Source of the DNA: Cristatella mucedo
Taxonomy: Eukaryota; Bryozoa; Phylactolaemata; Cristatellidae
Assembly: GCA_009760855.2 (NCBI GenBank)
Contig: WPIO01000033.1
Span: 4,349,938-4,413,937 of the forward strand
DNA length: 64,000 nucleotides
Direction of reading: 5' to 3'
Part shown: positions 62,001-64,000 of the stretch, in pieces
How positions within the stretch are numbered: the first letter of the stretch is position 1
How the letters are laid out: the number at the start of each line of letters is the position of its first letter
Notes under the pieces: generated by a model
The model's database searches: none
The model's input: only the letters and a program-made list of their open reading frames with translations
Told to the model about the DNA's origin: nothing
Position numbers and translations under genes: made by a program

Positions 62001-63986
62001 AAACAAATGTAAAGCACCTAGGAAGAAATTGAGTTCTCTGAGGGTGCTTTATCAAGTGCATTATTATTATTATTAAAATCCTGGCCAGACCTATGCAGCA
62101 GACTTCATCTCATGCGACAAAGAGAAAGTGATAAGCATAGTTAAGTCAGGACAGTAGCAGATATAGCTTTGCAGGACTGCTGGTAAGGATATGCTAGAGT
62201 CGGCAGCAGGAGAGAAAATAGTCGTAATAATTTTACGAGTGAGCGCCACAGTCGGGCACCTGCAGAGCAAAAACATAGGCGGTATTATTGGGATCAAGCA
62301 AACAACGAGTACAAGCTATATGAGTGGGCCTTTGTTCTGCTTTGTTGAACAATTTGGCACTCATAAAAGACTTGATATTTTGATCCCAGGTGTCGTACCC
62401 TGTTCTCTAGTGAAGATGTTAACGGCACGAACATACGACATTTGGGCCACGGTCGCCTAACGTAAGGGTAATGGGCTCACATTTCATGGCCGTGTGTTCG
62501 AGTCCTGCAGTAGGTAATTCTTTATTGCCTGCTTCAAGATGGAGTGATGGTAGTAAAGACTCTTCTGTGAATATTAAAATGAGGCTCTTGAGTCAGCTGA
62601 ACTTAACTCTTACCTTGAGAGCATTGAGGTCACAGCCGTTTAGGCTATGGATGTTTGCCGGTGCAAGTACTCCCTAGAGCATCCCGAGTGACTCAACCCC
62701 CTGGCTCGCTGTGAAGATGTAAAGCTCTCTCTTCCCCAGCCCTTAATAATAACAATAATACATTTGTACTGCACGCTCAGAGAACTTAATCTTTCTTGAT
62801 ACTTTACAGATGCTGTATAGAAGAAAGCATTATCAAATGATTGATGGTAACATCCCCAAGCAGCAGGCACAGTGTAAGTACGTACATGCACAAAAAAAGA
62901 CGAATCACCAAGACCCATGCTGTAATAAACAGTTGCATTTTAAGCTTCTTTTTAAATGTCGTCATGTCAGAGGACGTTGTGACTTGTGTCGGTAGTGACT
63001 CCCAGGCTTTGGGAGCATATGTTGAGAGTCAAGTCAAGACAGCAGATGCCCTTACCGAGATTCCACGGACAGAGGCTGGCACTCGGGAGCTCGGCCACCA
63101 GTCGGCAGGCACAGACATGTTGCCACTCACAAGCATCACCACCTGCAGGCAAACGAAGAGGTTAAACAGGGCCAGCAGTGGCAGGGCGGCACGGGTGAAA
63201 GGATACTCTGACAAGTAGGAGCATTCCAATGCAATTAAAGGCACGCATCATAAACCATTCATCGCTGTCTTGCTGAGATTAGAACAATGAACACCAGAAG
63301 CCACGATCACCAATGGCCAGTTGACAGCAGGCTGGACAATTTCACAAGATCTACATGCGCAACAGCAAGTATGTATCATGGTGATATGACCCAAACAATG
63401 GTTTCTCTATCATCAGCCAGGGCATGTACTTCCTCTTCACCATTAATTAGGGAGTATCTTTTGGTTGATTTTGTTGTCCAAACCAGGAATCACCAAACAA
63501 AACATTAAGAAGAGACCACTCCAGCATGGGCTAGCACACAGACGTGGCAGCTTTTTAGTCAAGCTCGGCGGGCACCCACCTACCCAGAAGCCACTTTTCT
63601 ACTAAGCTGCCCTGCTTCGGAGGCAATTCACGTGATCACATCCGTGCTTGTGCACACATGCACATTGGCAGCACGATCGCGACACGGCAATAACGTGAGA
63701 GGCGTGAGAGCTAGCGACCCTGCAGCTTATCGGCTGCACTTACTTTCCGCAGATACTTGGAGGCGGCCAGTCCTTCGACGAGCCGCGCGAACGCCTGTGA
63801 CCTGAGCTCTGACGGATGTCGCACGCTTATCAGCGCCACGAAGCTCGACTGAGTCGAGTAGGACGTGCTGAACGGGAAGGCGTTGACGTCGCACGAGTAG
63901 CTGGGAAGCACGTGGTGCGCGCCCGGATGTGTGTTCCAGGTGAGTGCCGAGCGTGCAGCATGCGGAAGTATTCGATCCTTTAGTAT
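57134..63986 (-). CDS. EXT1: Exostosin EXT1, C-terminal part (5 exons; 5' part outside window)
   Basis: EXT1 is a Golgi/ER type II membrane glycosyltransferase that, with EXT2, polymerises heparan sulfate (alternating GlcA and GlcNAc). The minus strand shows five exons, 63986-63744, 63142-63056, 61310-61221, 58805-58645 and 57515-57134, with GT-AG borders and matching phases, encoding about 320 residues of the GT64 domain up to the stop. Matching blocks include RSALTWNTHPG, TEEIDFAFSVWRSYPQRIVG, YTSKWANEYSLVLTGAA, LVSHVTKLPPVKVTQRK and FGYMPLRKSRVRLDPCLFKD; the last two are EXT1-type and not EXT2-type. The metal-binding DxD is replaced by DAQ, and the later CED motif reads CSD, so this GT64 domain is probably not catalytic. 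In human EXT1 too, activity is assigned mainly to the GT47 domain. The N-terminal anchor and GT47 domain are not in the window. Confidence 0.92.
57700..57755 (+). mobile_element. SINE B 3' fragment
   Basis: Plus-strand end of SINE B: gaaggctcttctgccgcttaataaaatgaggctgttaaatcagct. It lies in the EXT1 intron just upstream of the last exon. Confidence 0.65.
58160..58312 (-). mobile_element. SINE A copy in EXT1 intron
   Basis: Minus strand: tail (tatgtataacgccctaagagaac), B-box complement (ggggctcgagcccacgacctcgg), A-box complement (accgggccaaaccagctcgg). No A2 insertion. It lies in the intron before the last EXT1 exon. Confidence 0.8.
58645..58805 (-). CDS. EXT1: EXT1 penultimate exon
   Basis: Acceptor tgtggttcgttacag, donor gtagttg in phase 2. 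It encodes IDFAFSVWRSYPQRIVGFSA, RVHIFNEHDGRWLYTSKWAN and EYSLVLTGAAVYH. This is the most conserved part of the GT64 domain and lines up with EXT1 (VDFAFTVW…RIVG…YTSKW.N.YS.VLTGAA.YHKYY). Confidence 0.95.
59025..59253. repeat. (GTAT)n microsatellite split by a LINE A 3' fragment
   Basis: GTAT-rich sequence at 59025-59059 and again at 59213-59253 flanks a minus-strand LINE A 3' end (59060-59212: (ATT)n tail, stem-loop and about 80 bp of 3' UTR). It lies in an EXT1 intron. Confidence 0.75.
59404..59536. repeat. (GTAT)n tract, tail of a LINE B copy
   Basis: About 32 uninterrupted GTAT tetramers. On the minus strand it reads (ATAC)n and directly follows the LINE B terminal motif tggagata, so it is the expanded 3' tail of the LINE B copy at 59537-60440. 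Tyr-Ile-His-Thr and Tyr-Val-Cys-Met frames here are artefacts. Confidence 0.92.
59537..60440 (-). mobile_element. LINE B copy, best-preserved 3' part
   Basis: Minus strand, across two frameshifts: LGVAFDCYLNLESFVKRL, RNVYHGG, NKSERFDHVSPLLKEL, THKTRHGLAPSYLAELLCQF, LKSVGSRSLCSAGHRLWNSL, CYFHANHYLNCSPDSAILLT and FLCEMKSACYRM. The order is that of the post-RT C-terminus of an L2/CR1-like LINE. The 3' end is tggagata plus (ATAC)n. It is the reference copy for the family in this window. Confidence 0.85.
60441..61220. other. GC-rich intron part of EXT1 with unresolved open frames
   Basis: Both strands have overlapping open frames of 60-125 codons (60402-60779 plus, 60625-60885 minus, 60876-61154 minus, 61021-61374 plus), and a C homopolymer lies near 61,171. 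EXT1 continuity does not need an exon here, because ITEE at 61221 joins IDFAFSVW at 58805 in phase. I find no family match and do not call genes. Confidence 0.4.
61221..61310 (-). CDS. EXT1: EXT1 exon with degenerate DxD motif
   Basis: Acceptor cttttttttatgtag, donor gtagggg, phase 0-0. It encodes TVKDASSLDGDLDADAVF and SLDAQALLITEE. It aligns with the EXT1 block ...IITDAVLSLDEDTVLSTTE. The metal-binding DED is DAQ here. The next residues (from exon 58805) are IDFAFSVW, as expected. Confidence 0.88.
61785..61865 (-). mobile_element. LINE B fragment
   Basis: The minus strand corresponds to ggctaccgtagtgcaccgaaagccatttgggctcttagtgcactata, the 3' block of LINE B. Small and diverged. Confidence 0.5.
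62003..62076 (+). mobile_element. LINE A 3' tail
   Basis: Only the stem-loop tail (atgtaaagcacctaggaagaaattgagttctctgagggtgctttatc) and (ATT)n are present on the plus strand, a very short 5'-truncated insertion. Confidence 0.8.
62090..62260 (-). mobile_element. LINE B fragment
   Basis: The minus strand encodes a decayed CYCPDLTMLITFSLSHEMKS-type block, matching CSPDSAILLTFSFLCEMKS of the 59.5-kb copy. Confidence 0.6.
62450..62605 (+). mobile_element. SINE B copy in EXT1 intron
   Basis: Plus strand: ggtcgcctaacgtaagggtaatgggctcac head, catggccgtgtgttcgagtcctgcag B box, taattctttattgcctgcttcaagatggagtgatgg centre, and atgaggctcttgagtcagct end. Confidence 0.75.
62745..63030 (-). mobile_element. 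LINE A-like 3' end in EXT1 intron
   Basis: Minus strand: (ATT)n-like tail, a stem-loop remnant (gctcagagaacttaatctttcttgatactttac), 3' UTR words (cagcaggcacagtgtaagtacgtacatgc) and the WNSLP-type end (cccaggctttgggagcatatg). It reaches within about 25 bp of the EXT1 splice donor at 63055. Confidence 0.75.
63056..63142 (-). CDS. EXT1: EXT1 exon
   Basis: Acceptor cttcgtttgcctgcag, donor gtaaggg, phase 0-0. It encodes VVMLVSGNMSVPADWWPSS and RVPASVRGIS, aligning with EXT1 ...QIIVLWNCDKPLPAKHRWP.TAVPV.... The frame is open upstream and would add a hydrophobic stretch, but the strong acceptor and the EXT1 alignment place the exon start at 63142. Confidence 0.88.
63744..63986 (-). CDS. EXT1: EXT1 exon, first in window
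   Basis: Acceptor ccaccgctgtag at the window edge, donor gtaagtg, phase 0-0, 81 codons. It encodes ILKDRILPHAARSALTWNTH, PGAHHVLPSYSCDVNAFPFS, TSYSTQSSFVALISVRHPSE and LRSQAFARLVEGLAASKYL. It aligns with the EXT1 segment …DRIFKHISRNSLIWNKHPG…VLPQYSS… at the start of the GT64 domain. Confidence 0.92.
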
Positions 63987-64000
63987 CTACAGCGGTGGCC

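Noticed and set aside
63143-63205. Hydrophobic, transmembrane-like stretch in frame upstream of an EXT1 exon
   Set aside because: A strong acceptor (tttgcctgcag) and the EXT1 alignment start the exon at 63142; the hydrophobic part is intron with a pyrimidine tract.

Overview
The window is animal (metazoan, very probably invertebrate) nuclear DNA: gene-poor, full of introns and crowded with retrotransposons. Two host genes can be rebuilt exon by exon from splice sites, reading phase and protein-family similarity. They are arranged tail to tail. The phylum cannot be decided from the sequence alone. No virus, CRISPR, operon or bacterial feature was seen.

Gene 1 (+ strand, about 18.37-49.37 kb) is a meiotic HORMA-domain gene of the HORMAD1/2-Hop1 family. 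It is split into 16 coding exons over 31 kb, including micro-exons of 21, 27 and 11 nt. Joined from the ATG at 18368 the exons total 1614 nt (537 codons plus stop), and every exon phase agrees. The predicted protein has an N-terminal HORMA domain, an acidic linker, a complete C4HC3 PHD finger, a winged-helix-like segment, a basic serine-rich tail and a C-terminal closure-motif-like peptide. Mammalian HORMAD1/2 lack the PHD/winged-helix part, so this is the Hop1-like chromatin-binding architecture kept by other eukaryotes.

Gene 2 (- strand, 63,986 down to 57,134) is the 3' part of an exostosin gene, best matched to EXT1 (heparan sulfate co-polymerase subunit). Five exons cover the C-terminal GT64 domain and the stop codon. 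The rest of the gene lies beyond the right edge. The DxD metal-binding motif of this GT64 domain is degenerate (DAQ), which fits a non-catalytic GT64 in EXT1.

Most other identifiable sequence is mobile. LINE A is an L2/CR1-like non-LTR family with an (ATT)n tail; its best copies are at 17.3, 27.4, 31.2 and 49.9 kb and many decayed copies lie elsewhere. LINE B is a second L2/CR1-like family with an (ATAC)n tail. SINE A is tRNA-derived and its 3' tail matches that of LINE A, so it was probably mobilised by LINE A; a SINE A2 subfamily carries an insertion of about 20 nt. SINE B is a second tRNA-derived family. There is also a 911-bp non-autonomous DNA transposon nested in a LINE, a 559-bp foldback element, and Tc1/mariner-like and pogo-like transposase remnants.

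Layout: 0-15 kb has no gene I can prove (repeats, tandem duplications, a 66-bp perfect inverted repeat, a minisatellite). 15-18.4 kb holds a candidate 5' exon and the HORMAD start. 18.4-49.4 kb holds the HORMAD exons with repeat-filled introns. 49.9-57 kb is an intergenic LINE/SINE/DNA-transposon cluster. 57-64 kb holds the EXT1 3' exons, with SINE and LINE insertions and a long (GTAT)n tract in the introns.
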